DNA of 64,000 bases, taken from positions 60,457,740-60,521,739 of the forward strand of contig NC_082691.1 of assembly GCF_949987515.2 (NCBI RefSeq), given 5' to 3'. Numbering within the stretch: position 1 is the first letter of the stretch; each line of letters opens with the position of its first letter. Made by a program: the position numbers and the translations under genes. Below are positions 11,188 to 24,097 of the stretch, in pieces. Below the pieces are notes generated by a model. The model did no database searches and was not told the DNA's origin. It saw only the letters and a list, made by a program, of their open reading frames with translations. Origin of the DNA: Delphinus delphis. Taxonomy: Eukaryota > Chordata > Mammalia > Artiodactyla > Delphinidae.

Positions 11188-11353
11188 CTTCTGCAAACTT
11201 CCCAGCTTCAATATAAGGAGTTAGAAATAATGGCTGTCCTGGATCTCCTTTATGTGGTGTGGAAACATGGGCGTTTCTGTATAAGGAGCGAAACAGCCCA
11301 TCACCACCAGGGCTGAGCACCAACAGGGCCAGCAAAGCAAGCGCCTTCCACAT
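11188..11353 (-). CDS. CPVL: CPVL first coding exon: signal peptide and N-terminus
   Basis: The minus-strand frame opens at ATG 11353-11351 and gives 55 codons plus one base. It begins MWKALALLALLVLSPGGDG, a typical signal peptide with a short basic start, a leucine-rich core and small residues near the expected cleavage. It continues through GLFRSLYR and GQPLFLTPYIEAGK, both near-identical to human CPVL. The donor is strong (GAAG|GTAAGT, intron bases 11187-11182). The leftover G joins the GA of the exon at 4585 to make glycine. Human CPVL, as I recall it, starts four codons earlier (MVGAMWK). Here that ATG is ACG (11365-11363), so I place the start at the next methionine, which leaves a complete signal peptide. 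The product is a secretory-pathway serine carboxypeptidase-like protein; a peptidase role is expected from the family. Confidence 0.93.
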
Positions 11354-11376
11354 GGCACCAACCGTTCTGTCTAGAC
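11354..11376 (-). other. CPVL: CPVL 5' UTR portion of the first coding exon
   Basis: These 23 bases sit between the acceptor (CATCCTAG just above 11376) and the ATG. The reading frame stays open through them (LDRTVGA before M), so only the upstream exon could show an in-frame stop. A second AG at 11371-11372 on the minus strand could give a form six bases shorter. The codon that is the initiator in human is ACG here. Confidence 0.75.
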
Positions 11377-14059
11377 CTAGGATGGAAACAATAACATTCC
11401 ACAAATAAATACAGAGTAAAAATTTACCAATCCCCTTTACACGCAAGACATTCATTTAGTTACTCGAAGAAAAATACATATAAAGCTCTTTGCTAAGTAC
11501 CATAAATACAATCTAAAAAAGACAGACCCAATCCTTGCTCACCCTGAAATTAACAGCCTAATGGAAGGCTATTCAAGGGATTTACAATGCAACTAAAGAA
11601 ACGATTTATATTTCTAAAACTGTGGTCTGGAAAGTAAATTTGATGAAGGATTACATGAAGCATCAAGACAACAGGGACTCTGTAAATAGATCATGAAATG
11701 AGTGGGAGAGACAGTCATCTGCTACAGGCAGAGGACTGAGAACACATTTCAGGCCAAGAGAACCTAGGAAGGCCTTACCAAGGTCGGAGGTGAATAAAAG
11801 GTGGGTGGAACTCAGCTAGGCAGAAGAAATGGGGAAGCATCATTGGTGGGAGGCACAGCTTGAGAAAAGGTGAGACCTGAGCTGTCCCTGGGCATTTTGC
11901 ATGTGATTTCTGGTCACGTTTCTATCTCTTACAAATCACTAAACTTTGCATCCAAGAACAAAAAAGAAAGAGACAGGGAGGGTCCTACAACAATTTTCAG
12001 GCCTCTGCCCCTATAGCTAGCTGACAAATGAACTCAAGAGTTAGACTTCACACTTTATTAACACAAAGTTTTCCAAGGATCTTCCACTCTGATGTTTGCT
12101 TAGAGTATTCATCTGAGCTGATAATAATGGCGTAAAATTTTACGGTGATTTCTCTAAACTTGTAAATACATAAATTGTATTTACAATGGGCTTTCCCATG
12201 TATTTTTAGCTGATGTGAACATCCTAAAAAATCAAGCAGGAAAGCAAGGATTATTATCATCAATCTTAGACAAAGAAAACTTGACTCAAAGGAGTGCCTT
12301 ATCCATGGACATCAAAGTAGAGAAATAGGAACTAGTATGCAATCAGGGCCGGGACCCGGGTAAGGTGAGTCTGGTGCAGATGCGGGGTGGGAACTCGTCT
12401 TTTTTTAAATTTTGAGACTTTGTCTATCGTGAGGTTTTTTTGTACTATTTTTGATTTTTTCAAGTATTGCATTAAAATACTATTTATCTTGATTACTGAG
12501 TTTTTTGGCACTCTTAAATTTTATATCCAAGGCAGGCACCTCACTTGCTTCCCCTTAATCCTGACTCTGCTAAGTATTATAATGCCTACATCAGTGCTAT
12601 TACATTACTCTGCACTGCTGCTAGTTAAATACTCTGCTCACTCAGATTTCTGGATACAAAAAGAAATATACAATTTATGCAAATATAATGTCCGCTTTTG
12701 ACTGTTTAGTGCTTTAAAATACAAAGCCACTAAAATACCTTAAAAACTCAAAATGTGTAGAAATCTATTAATCACATGCTTATCACAACCCAACTTGGCA
12801 TAATAGGAAAATATTGCTTGTAGAAAATTTTAAAAGCTTTTCAGCCACATTTCCCCAATAAAATAAAAGTTTATAATTTGATTGAATACATAATCCTTGT
12901 CAAGTCTTTCATGGTTAACTTAATAGAACCCTCCAGACTTAATGTAAACAAGCCCAACCAAATAGAGTATGTAGCTAAAAAATGCTTTTCTCTATTATTT
13001 ACTATGATAAGGAACAAAATGAATTTAGAAACTAAACTTAGGTTCCCAAGAAGCCCAAGGGTAATTTAATGATCACTATGGCACTGATAATACATTTTTT
13101 TAAATTATGAGAACTTGTTACGCTAACGTTTTACTAACAGCTACTTTCAAGGAATGCTTGAATCAACAATCTTACTCTCTAACAGGTTCGCAGGGAAAAA
13201 AAAAAAATCTGTGGTATTAGAAACATATTGGAAGAAGCTCTTCCATTAAGAGGTTTTTTCCCGTGGGCAGAAACAAGAAACTAATCATACCACCTAATTT
13301 CTCAATCTTTCTGCTGCAAACATCCAGCCCCCGTTAATGGAAGTCATTAATATTAAAATAACCAGGGTAGTTACAGCACTTCTTCTGTAAGCAGATGTTG
13401 ACTCAAAGATGTTAAAGACAGAAAGGTAAAACCAGTCTCGTTTTAACTGACATAAATCTAACACATAGAAGTAAGAGTTGGGTCAATTTAGGAGCTCCCA
13501 TTGACATTTAATCAAATAACTATTAGAGTCATGGTTTCCCATGTAGGTGAATTAAAGCAACAACATACTTCATTTCACTGTTTCATTTAATGGTCAGAAT
13601 TCCTGAACTGTGCTTAGCTGTCATCTCTCCTAATGAAAACGAAAGCCATATCATGAACGGAGAAGTGTTTCTTTTTTTTTAAACATCTTTTACAAATGTT
13701 TTTGCCTATCCTAAATTAGCCAGAATCTTTTTATTTATTGAATATTTATTGAGTACTTTCTAAACTAATAAACCCTGTACTGGAAGTTATTGCCCACAGA
13801 GAGTGAAAAAAAAAATTATTAACCCTATACTGTATCACGTGTCTACTTGAAGTGATATGAAAACATGCGTGCTATTTCCAGTTCAAATACATCCTACTGA
13901 AGGATTCAGGCAAACTGTTCCTCTTAATAAATGTTCAGAAACCGAATAAAATCTAGGCAGATACAAAACAATATTGGCAGACTCAAATAAGCTAAAGGTC
14001 AAAACCATGTGATTCACTAAAACTGTCTTACTAAGCCTTAAATATTACAATTGGAAATC

Positions 14060-14340
14060 ATGTGTCTAATGTAAATTTTTTTTGATATAAACAAAGCTAT
14101 TTATCACAGTGTTATTTAGAATAATAAAAACTGTCAACAATGTAAACAATTTAAGGTAAGTAAGTTACTGTACATCAAAAAGATGGAATTATATACAGCA
14201 ATTAATATGACTACTGAAGAATGTTTTGGAAAATATACTAAAATATTAGGTAAAGAAAAGCAGACTACTAAAATAGATGTATGGTATTTTCTCCTTATTT
14301 AATACACTTAAGAATTTCTAAATTTTCTACAATAATTAAC
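14060..14340 (+). mobile_element. L1M fragment (ORF2 end/3' UTR)
   Basis: CACAGTGTTATTTAGAATAA, CAACAATGTAAACAATTTAA, GTACATCAAAAAGATGGAAT and ATATACAGCAATTAATATGA match the old L1 region around the well-known 'single-individual dead L1' text (CATTATTTATAATAGC...ATGGAATATTATGCAGCC). Strongly diverged. Confidence 0.65.
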
Positions 14341-16814
14341 CTTATAATTAGAAGAAAATTATTTTCGGTTTTGCTTTTTTATCACACAGTGAAGCAACTG
14401 GTAGGCATGGCTTGTTCCTTATTCCTTATTACTACCTGGTTATGACCTCTCGCGTTTCCTAGGAGTAAGAGTTCTGTCTGTTCTTTTAGAATAAGTTCTG
14501 CTCTAACATTCTGTGAAGATGTGTCCTGATCTCCTAAAACCATAGAACCTCAGAGACTCAAAGTAAAGTCTGTCTTTGGTGAATTAGAAGGCTCTACACT
14601 AATGTGAGATGTTGTTCTAATAATAATTACTCTTATTATATTTATATTTAGTTCTGCCTGGAGTGGAGTCCATAACGAATGTGCATATAATTGGTACTAA
14701 GCAAATATGTGTTGAATTGGTGGGTCTAAATAGTGAATCATGGTATGTTAGACATATGGGCGATAGTACATGCTCGTATGGTTCAATTCCTTCATCTCAC
14801 AGACTAGACAACTGAACAACTAGAGAAGTAAGCAAGTAACTTATAAGTAAGATTACACCACTGGTGAGCAGTAGGACCAAGACTCAAAGCCAGGACTCAC
14901 TTATGGCTCTAAATCTAATCTGCTTTCCACTCTCCCATCTTTGGTTATGATTATATATATTCAAATATTTTGACTCTTATTGCCTCAGTAGATAGTAACA
15001 GTCTGTTATAGTCCTAAACCCCTTTCATTAGATCATTAGAGCATGCAGTAAAAAAATAAACAAATGAATATACAGAAACATTAATAAGTAAGTCTTTCTA
15101 GAGAAATTTGGGTTTTAGAAATGATTTGTACTAATTCAGGTTCTAACACGACTCATTCACTGAACCTTGGGCAGGACACTGACTTTTCTGGGTCCCGGTC
15201 AATGTGTTAAAACCAATGGTTAGATTTCCAGGAACTGTGAGAGCCAGCTGTTCAACACAGCCATTGTTTAAAATTAAACTATAAACGCTTACCATTAAAT
15301 AAGTTATATTAAAAACATAAGTAATAAATACTCAAAACTCATTACTTAACTATTTTACTACATTTTACCATCATCTATGCTCTAGAGTTATATTTCTCAT
15401 ATTTGTCTAATGGACAGATTATATAATGGTTTGCTACTGTGCATTCCTTTCCAACTTGCTGTTCAGTAACATCTCGTAGCTTGAAATCAGCCACAGTGGG
15501 AGTATTTACACCACAGAAATCAGAGACACCACAAATCAGGGCTTCCCCTGCCCACCCTACCCCAGGGAACTAGATGTTCAACATTTCTCATGTGAGTCTC
15601 ACGTTCCTTATTTGAAAAATGAGCTGGAAACTACGTTCCATCAACTCACACCCCAATCTAATGGAAATGATCAGAAGAGACAAAAGGGGAAAATCTGGCA
15701 AGTTGTCATCCGTGTGTAGAAGCAACCAGTAACACGCCCAGATAGGCAAGGCTTAGAGAAAAGAAACCTGAAAAAGCCACTGGAAAGTGTGTGTTCTACC
15801 ACGGAAAAAAAAGAATCAGAAACAAAAACTCCAGAATGAGGACAAAGAAACAAACAGCAAACGTGTCAAGCAGCCCTATGTTTTCCTCTTCTCTCCTTCC
15901 CATGTCTCCATTTTACATTATAGATTATTCCAAACAAAGGATAAACATCGTTCATGTAATAAATGTCATAGCTGCAATTAAAACAATTATTTGGAGTTCC
16001 CTCACATATTTAACTGGCTTTAATAGCTCCCAACATAAGAAAAACATTCCCCTGGACAAACAAACAAAAAACAGGCCAACTAGTAACAGACGTTTCCATG
16101 AAATCTGTAATTAAAGAAAGGGAAAAGAAAGTGATCCCTCTATTCAAATAAGACTCAGTCACCTCACAAGATTATTCAGGTATATCCAAAGCATTTGAAT
16201 CCTGTAATGAAGGGCTATTGTGCAACCCTGAATTAAATACCAACCCAAATCCCAAGTCTAGCTATTTTTGTTAAAGGATTTCCATGCAAACAAATGGTAA
16301 AAGAAAACCTTTATTTCAAAGGATCCAGTATTCATTTTCCTTTGGACATCATTTTCATTTCTAAAATTGATATTTGAAGCACTCTTTTCCCAGAAAGGAC
16401 TAGTACATGACACAAGGTGATGGGCAACCTTTTGCTGAAGCATCACTGAGACTTACATGCCTATCTCCTTTCCACAGGCCACCCCTCCGGCATCAGACAG
16501 TGGTGTCTAATCTTGCTAGTTGAATTAGTCATCCCTATCTCTGCCACCATATCCTTGGGCTCACAGGAAAGGGAAACAAACTCGAGTTATGTGGCAGGTA
16601 GAGAATAAAAAGAATCAGGAAGAGGAGGAAATAATACTATCTGACACTATAGTAGGGAGCTTACCTTGAAATCTCACTCCAACGAGAAGGAAAATTGGCA
16701 TGGGGGTAGGAAGTACAAAGTAGACATGTCCCAAAATGTTAATACCAGCTTTGAAACAGAAAGACCATCCCCATGATCCAGGACATCCTCATGAGAACGA
16801 TACCAGTAAAAGCT

Positions 16815-17040
16815 ACCAATTATTCAATGCACTCCAGGTACATGAACTGTGCTAACTGCTTTCTATTTTTATTTCTAATCTTTACCAGGTAGGTACTATT
16901 ATCACCCCATTTTACAGATGAGAAATTGATCCTCAGAGAATTTAAATTACTTGCCCAGGGTCACACAGCTAGAAAGCAGTAGAGCAACGAATTGAGGCCA
17001 GGACCAATCAATTTTCAAAGACCATTCTATAGTCCCATAC
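16815..17040 (+). repeat. Ancient mammalian dispersed repeat
   Basis: AGGTAGGTACTATTATCACC, ATTTTACAGATGAGAAATTG and CCAGGGTCACACAGCTAGAA place it in the same old family as 5335-5560. Confidence 0.65.
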
Positions 17041-17194
17041 CAGCATCTCCCAAAATGCGCTATGTGTGCCAGGGGCTTATCTCCCTATTCAGGTAAGTAT
17101 GGAAATACAACACACAAAAACAAAATTTTTGCCAGAAGGTAAATGAGGATGAGAGAAGATTCTTCCCCCATGTTTCAGAGGGAACATGGTCCCA

Positions 17195-17312
17195 CCAACA
17201 CATTGATTTTGGACTTCCAGCCTGCAGAAATCTGAGACAATAAATTTGTGATGTTTTAAGCCACCCGGTTTGCGGTACTTTGCTATAGCAGCCCTAGAAA
17301 ACTAATACATGG
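17195..17312 (+). mobile_element. MLT1-type LTR, 3' end fragment
   Basis: GATTTTGGACTTCCAGCCTG, GACAATAAATTTGTGATGTT, TTTAAGCCACCCGGTTTGCG and CAGCCCTAGAAAACTAATAC form the usual MaLR LTR 3' end. Confidence 0.82.
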
Positions 17313-18796
17313 ATAGCTGGGAAGACTGTGGAAGGAGTCAAGGTGGAGGGGATTACGAAGAGTGGAACTTAAACAGTTCTACTTTAAGTTATTATTAAGC
17401 GAAAATTCTGAGAGGTCAACAGTAAAATGGGAAAGGGAAGCTAAATTGAGTTTGCATTTAAGACATGTCTGGCATTCTGGTAAGCCAGGATTTCCCACAG
17501 AATCCTTTATGGAATACTAGTTCAGCAATATATAATTAGATTTTATAAGAACAAAACTTTGGGAAAATCTGGGCTAAACAAACTTAAACGGGTTTCTTGG
17601 TTACAGAATGAACATTTCCGAGCCTTTCACTTGCTACTGGATAGCATGTGTTTATTTGACTGTGTCACTATCCTTAGGCCCTAAGTTCCGAGATTTATAT
17701 AAGACATACTCAGATGAGGAAACTAAATCCTAGGTTGACTAGTTTCTCAAGCACTAGGTTTAATTTTCTCAAGCCCCCGACTCAACCACTAGATAGTAAA
17801 GCTCGAATTTGAAGCCAGATCTAGATGATTCCAAAGTCCATGTATTTTTCATATATCATTATATAAATGACATAATACAACAAAATCTGCCTCCATGCAA
17901 ATTTTGACAAAAGCAGAATTCTGGGTAAACTGGATTACCTTGGCACGCTATTTGCAAAATTTATAGGTGCTGAAATTGCAAGTGATTTAAGGGCACGTTT
18001 ATTTGCAAAGAAGTGAGACTCACATGACCAGAGATTGCTTCAAAATGAATATCTAGCTTCCTTCTGTTTTGAAAATAATTTGAGGGGATGGATGAAGCCC
18101 TCAATCCTCATGGCAAAAGAAATGTCTTCCACTGAGAAATTCCTTATTTTTGGTGAAGTAAATGTAGCCCTATTCTTTTTAAAACGATCCTCCTTTTTGC
18201 TATCTACTATGACTAAATTTTCCATACAAAAAATCAGGATACACAGTGTGGCAAATACAAGGATAAGACTGGGTATAATGGATAAGAATATTTTATATGA
18301 GGATGATCCTGGGAAATCACTCCATGTTGTCACCTTACCCAGGTGACAGGTAACTCCTTGATTCCAAAAGAGATAATGTTGTCATTGGGAGTAATCTCCA
18401 TGCAACACTCCCTTAGATTATTCCAGTACTTCCCACATCTCTTCTCTACACATAGTCTCATTGGATCTTCACCACCACTCTTGAAAGGAGTTAATGCAGC
18501 TCTTCAACAGAGGCCCAGGTGGATGGAGCAACGTCCCAAGTAATGACACTCTAGTCAGTAGCAGAGCTGGGACAGATTCCAAGTTCACTGGACCAGTTAT
18601 TCATTTGATAAACAAATGTATTTTAGCTCCTACTACGTGCTAGACTCCAATGCAGGCACAGAAAACAAGAGAGACAAAGTGTCTGCCTTCATGAAGCTTC
18701 CCATACAATGGAGACACGAGAGAGGAAACCTATTAAGAACATCAAAGCAGGGTGAACGGTTACAGAGGGATGGGGTCAAGAAGCGATATTATTTTA

Positions 18797-19018
18797 TTTT
18801 ATTTATTTATTTTATTTTTTGCAGTACGCGGGCCTCTCACTGTTGTGGCCTCTCCCGTTGCGGAGCACAGGCTCCGGCCACGCAGCTTCAGCGGCCATGG
18901 CTCACGGGCCTAGCCACTCTGTGGCATGCAGGATCTTCCCGGACCAGGGCACGAACCCGTGTCCCCTGCATTGGCAGGCGGACTCTCAACCACTGCGCCA
19001 CCAGGGAAGCCCAGGAGT
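18797..19018 (-). repeat. CHR-2-type SINE (cetacean)
   Basis: The reverse complement of the CHR-2 SINE: poly(T)/(TTTA) tail on the left, body TACGCGGGCCTCTCACTGTT, and head ending CCACCAGGGAAGCCC. It is flanked by the 12 bp repeat GATATTATTTTA (18785-18796 and 19019-19030). Long open frames overlap it on the plus strand and are not genes. Confidence 0.93.
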
Positions 19019-19387
19019 GATATTATTTTAGATTGGGTGGTCAGGGAAGGCCCCTCTGAGGTGGTGACAGGTGAGAGGATCTGAAGGTATTAGAGAATTT
19101 CAAGTGACTATCTAGGGAGAAGAGAGTTCTGGGCTCGGGTAAGGAAAAAGAGGAACATAATATGTAAACAAGTGGGACAATGGGAAAAGCAGAAGATTGA
19201 TGGAGTGAAACAAGCAAGTAAACAAATATAAAAGAGAGCTTTTCTCCAGCTCACTTTAAAAAGAAATCAGCAGAGGACTGAAGGTGTGATCTTCAGGAGA
19301 ATTAATGAAGTGATTGTTAAACTCAGCCTTAGGGGGTGGCATTTCTGAGAGGGTGTGACTCTTCCTGCAGAGTTAAAGAAGTTGAGT

Positions 19388-19666
19388 GACACAGACATAG
19401 AGAACAAACTTGTGGTTGCTAAGGGGGGTTGGGAGAGGGATGGATTGGGGGATTAGCAAATGCAAACTATTATATATAGAATGGATAAACAACAAGGTCC
19501 AACTGTATAGCACAGGGAACTACATTCAACATCCTGTGATAAGCCATAATGGAAAATATGAAAAAGAATGCATATATATATATGCATAACTGAATCACTT
19601 TGCTGTGCAGCAGAAATTAACACAACATTGTAAACCAACTATATTTCAATAAAATAAATTTAAAAA
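19388..19666 (+). mobile_element. 5'-truncated L1 3' end with target duplication
   Basis: It carries ATAAACAACAAGGTCCAACT, AGCACAGGGAACTACATTCA, CTGAATCACTTTGCTGTGCA and AACACAACATTGTAAACCAA, the artiodactyl-type L1 3' UTR. It ends in an A-rich tail. The flanks are AAAGAAGTTGAGTG on the left and AAAGAAGTTGAATG on the right, one mismatch, so both insertion ends are defined. A short (TA)n run is internal. Confidence 0.9.
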
Positions 19667-20959
19667 AAAGAAGTTGAATGAAAATAAAATAGGGCAAGAG
19701 GGTAGATACCCCACCAATAATAACCAACTGAGCAATTTTGGTTTGAGCTTTCCTTGGAATTACCTACCAAACCAGAGGGATGAAATGAAGGAACCCACAT
19801 GTGCAAACACCAGATATAATGCCTGGCACACAGTCAGCAAGTATTTGGGAAGGTAATACAGTCCAATGGGAGGAGCAGAAAGAATTTAGACACAGCTTCA
19901 AATGTGGCTCTGTCACCCAAAAACTCTGTACCACTAGACAAAGTACTGGTATACTGAGTGGACCCACACTACCACTCATTGTTATGGTGACAATGATATC
20001 GTACATATATAAACTCATACCGGGTATAGCAGAGAGATGAAAGACAGTCCCTGCCCTCACCTTCTGAGACCTTAGAACAGTCCCTGACCACAGAAGAGAT
20101 GCTAATTAAATCTAATTTCCTTTGCCTTGTCAGTGAATTATTATAATAAGATGGGTTTACAGACCTGAATATTTATTCAACACATAGAGCATATATGAAA
20201 ATATTAATATAAAAAGGGAGAGAGGAGTTTTAGTTGCTAAATATTTGGATAAAGGCTTGGTGACCATGCATTCAGAATGTGTCCCACCTGAGGTTTCATT
20301 CGGAAAATATGGCCACCATCACAATAGGTTGTTATGGTTCCCAGATTAAGTAGGCACTGCCTTCTGAAAAGATAGACAAATTCATTAAATTACCTGGTTT
20401 CCTGATATTTGGTTGACATGGATAAACCTCTGTGTACTCTAAAAGTCCAAGATAAAAAATATTTCAGTTTCCCTCTTTCCTGCCCTCTGCCACCTTATTC
20501 TCCATCCTCTTTTCACACCCTCCCCCTGTGCATCCTACAGTGGGAGTAGGAAAGACTCCACTCCATTCATATGGGTACATTTTTTAGTTTGTTATAAGTT
20601 ATCAAGGAGAACTGTGGCTTCAATAACGCCGTAGATAGAACCATCATTAATATACAAACTGACAATTAACACGTATTTTTTTTTCTGTTTCAAGAACTCT
20701 ATATATTCAGATTTTCCTCAAGGTCCTGCCCTTTTTCTCTCCTTCTGTACATTCTCATTCAACCATCCCTTGATCACTAACTGCTAGTCCAGAATTTTGT
20801 TCCTGACCTTGCTGTGGGGCTCCCCACACTCAGAAGGCTCCTTTGCATGGGTACCCAGTTGGTTCCTCAAACCCATCGAGTCTTATAACAAAACATCAAC
20901 ATCCCCCCTGAACTTCCCCCTCCTCTAACTTCCTGATTCCTAATGACACCCAAGGCTCA

Positions 20960-21345
20960 TGTTAAGTCATTCACAAAATCCCACCTCTCTTCTTTTTTTT
21001 CCCTTTTGGTTCATAAGTCAACCCTCACTTGCGCTGGGGACATTTGCAAAGCCTCCTAACTTGTCTCTCAGACCTCAGGTCCTCTCCACACCCATTCAGC
21101 CTAACACTGATGCTGAAGTGAGCTTTCTAAAGCGCAAGACACTTCCCTCCTCAAATGCCTTCAGTGGTTCCCAACTGCAACCAGAATAAAGTATAAACTT
21201 CCTGCCATGTAATTCAATGTCTTCCACAATGTGACTCTGGCATAACTTTCCAGAGCAAAGTGATACGACCCCTTCATAAACGCTATGTTCCAGCCAAATC
21301 AAACCCTTTTGTGTTCCCCAACTTTACTCTGCCTTCTATGTTTTT
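20960..21345 (+). repeat. LINE2 fragment
   Basis: CACTTCCCTCCTCAAATGCC, TTCAGTGGTTCCCAACTGCA, AGAATAAAGTATAAACTTCC and TCTTCCACAATGTGACTCTG follow the L2 ORF2/3' order (CTTCAATGGCTCCCCATTGC...AAAGTCCAAACTCC...CACGATCTGGC). Confidence 0.75.
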
Positions 21346-22307
21346 ACCTCCAGGCAAATAGTAAGCACTAAATCAATATCAGTTGAATGATAATAGAATT
21401 TATGTGGGAGTATACAGTACACTGTAAAATTCTTTCAACTCTTCTGAATGTTTGAAAATTTTCAAAATCAAACATCAGTAAAAATATTAGTCCATTTAGG
21501 ATGAAAGAATGAATCTCTTGGGAGGTGGGTTATCCTCCCCAGATACAGGTACAAGAAGATATGTCAAGGGGTCTTTCTGAAAGATGAGTAACAGAATATG
21601 GAGTCGCAAAAGGGAAAGGAGGAAGAGCTAGCCCCTAGATGCCTAAATAAATATTTTGGCCAGTAAGCAACCTTAGCAATTTAAAGACAGCCACTAACTA
21701 GAATCAGAACACAAAGAGAAGGTTAAGAGGTAAGACCTAAGGATACTGGAAAGATGTGATGCTAAGAATTTGCCTTTTCAGGCTAATGGATCTAAGGACA
21801 TCAAGACTTATTACCACCACCCCGATCTTGCTCCCCAGATTCTAAGGTTAAAGTAGTAAAAGAAAAGCATGTGGTTTCATGTCCAAGGCAGTACCTGCAA
21901 TATCTTCTTTGGTTCAGTTATACTCAGGAGCATAGGTTTTATGAAGAAAGCACCTGATCACTGTCCTGTGAACTGAGTCTATTGCTTAAAGCTTTGAACT
22001 TGCAACTATATAGCATGAAAGTTCAAACTCCATCACTTGTTTTGACCAAGTACAGTTCTTAGCCCTCTGTCCAGGTTACCCCTCTCCCGAATCAATATAG
22101 ATATTAATGATTTGTTCTGCTAGAACAAATTCTAGAGGAACCTTTCTAATTATGGGAAACTTGTCCTTCTTAAGTTCTTCTTCTAAACCGCTGGGAACGT
22201 TAAACAAAAATAATCATGTTTACTCTTTAAAATGAACTATACTTCCTATTAAGAATGGGTCATTACCTATTTACCTTGGGTATTTGGGAAAAGATAAAGG
22301 GGTATCT

Positions 22308-22656
22308 TGTTGGGAGCCAAGAAGTTTTCGCCATTAGAAGATGGCCGACACCCTGCTTCTCTTCCTGATTTATGAGATAGAAGTTCGCGCCTAAAATGAA
22401 AGCCCGCGCACGCAGCACCAATGATGATTAGCCAAGTACTTCCCTCATTCTGAATCCCGCCCCCCTTTCTCTGCAGTGTATAAATACAGCTACCGCAGCA
22501 ATAAAAGTTTGAGGCTTGATCAGGATTCTGTCTTGCCTCCATTCTTTCGCGTCTCCTGCCCTTCCCCCTTTTTTCAACCCCCACAGGTTCCTCCTCGGAC
22601 TCACAAGGATTTGTCCTGCTGGTCGGGACTCCCGGGGACGCCCGGGGCCGTACACA
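22308..22656 (+). mobile_element. Solo LTR of a class II (IAP/ERVK-like) retrovirus
   Basis: The 349 bp element begins TGTTGGGAGCC and ends ACACA, the canonical TG...CA. It is flanked by the exact 6 bp repeat GTATCT (22302-22307 and 22657-22662), the duplication length typical of betaretrovirus-like elements. The opening TGTTGGGAGCC...TTCGCCATTA, AAGATGGC resembles the mouse IAP LTR as I recall it. TATAAATA (22479-22486) and AATAAA (22500-22505) are 13 bases apart, so the poly(A) signal lies upstream of or at the R start. No primer binding site or coding sequence follows, so it is a solo LTR left by recombination. It lies antisense to CPVL about 1.4 kb from the CpG island. Confidence 0.9.
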
Positions 22657-23339
22657 GTATCTGGTGTTAGCTGGGGCAGTAACTAAGCTCTTCCTCTCTT
22701 ACTGTCTTAGTTTCATGCACACCAGGGTAATATTCAACACAATTTTTCTTCTAACAAATCATACACTTTCCAAAACAAAAACAGTCATTAACAAAATACT
22801 GTTATGCTGTTTGCATTTTTTTCTCCCCCCAAGGGCAGTGAACTGATAAGCCCAGTGGACTTCCTAAACACTCTTCTAAGTCATTTGAACTGCCTGTCAG
22901 TCAAAGCCCACTTATTTCTCAGGCTATAAAATCAGTCTAATAGAACCCCACTGTAAATTGGTTTATAAGCTGGATTCATAGGTAGTGTTGGGCCAATTAC
23001 ATCCCTCCAAAAGAACCGACTCCTATAAAAGAAGAATAAAACAGCTTCTTGCTAAGAACACTTGCATCACATTATAAAGGGTTTCCACTGGACTTAGATT
23101 AGCCTGCAGTACAATTCTAGAAAGCCCAATCAGCTAAGGGGTTTTGACAACTTTTCAGACTTTCATATGCCAGCAAAGCCAGTGCAATCTACTTTTCCAA
23201 AAGCATTCCAATTCCTATTTTGAACAGCTTTCTTGAAAGTTATTTTTCAAGTTACTAAAATGCTCCTTGGATTTTTTTTTCTCCTTACATCTCTGTTCTT
23301 CCTCATCCCTCACCAAAAAAAGTAAAAAGCAGTTGTACA

Positions 23340-23440
23340 AGTATCTTTCAAATGCGGAGACTGAAGCTTAGTAAGCTTAAATAATTTGTTCAAGGTCACC
23401 AACTCGCCAAAGGCAGAGCTAGGATTCAAATCCATACATA
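23340..23440 (+). repeat. Ancient dispersed repeat fragment
   Basis: GAGACTGAAGCTTAGTAAGC, TTCAAGGTCACCAACTCGCC and AGGCAGAGCTAGGATTCAAA match the 3' part of the family at 5335. Confidence 0.5.
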
Positions 23441-24097
23441 TGCCAAAGCAGCTTTTTTTTCAGGACACCAAGCTGACGTGAAAGACACTGGATGTCTCCA
23501 TTTACACACATCTCTACGTGTCCCTCTGGCTCCTATGAATTCCCCTGCAAGGACCTAATCCACTTGGCAGAAAGTTGCTTCCACCTGTGCCATGCCCCTG
23601 GTTTTCTTCTAATCCTACATTCCGGGAAAAACAGCCTTTTCGTGTGCCTTCCTTCACTCAAGCCAAGTCTCCTTTTGCGGGACACGCACTAATTAAAAGC
23701 ATTTTCCGCTTTCCTCCACAGCACCCACGAAATAAAACATCCCAAAGGGACTCGGTGAAGAAGAAGGAGGTCGTGTCCGACGCCCACCCCTCGCACTGAG
23801 AGTTATGGCGGACCACACAGCTTCGCGCTTCCCTGGAGGGGCGCCTGGCCTGGAAGAAGCCCGGAGGCGACCTCCTCAGATTGTGCCAGAAGCCTTCGGG
23901 AGCACGTTCCGGGCTGGGCGCACACAGAGCAGAATACCAGGACTCCGATTTGGAAACTACTAGCCGGCCCAAACCACCTGACCCCAATCTCACCTCACCG
24001 GGCTTGCTTCCTCTACGGTGCTGAAGGCTTCTGAGACCGCCCTCCTTACGCTCCGTGCGTCCGGGGCCCAGAAATCCCCGCGGAGCCGCGCACTTAC

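Larger units (their letters stand above)
11377..24091. other. CPVL 5' UTR intron (inferred)
   Basis: This interval lies between the first coding exon and the CpG island. It contains L1 fragments, ancient repeats, one CHR-2 SINE and a solo class II LTR. The stretches 12720-14050, 15260-16800 and 17320-18780 are AT-rich with no feature I can support. Extra non-coding CPVL exons, as known in other mammals, could be present but cannot be recognised from sequence alone. Confidence 0.55.

Noticed and set aside
12330..12560. Possible processed pseudogene or repeat tail (GGGCCGGGACCCGGG block and AT-rich continuation)
   Set aside because: It looks like a dispersed repeat tail I have seen before, but I could not assign it to a family or a parent gene, so it is not listed as a feature.
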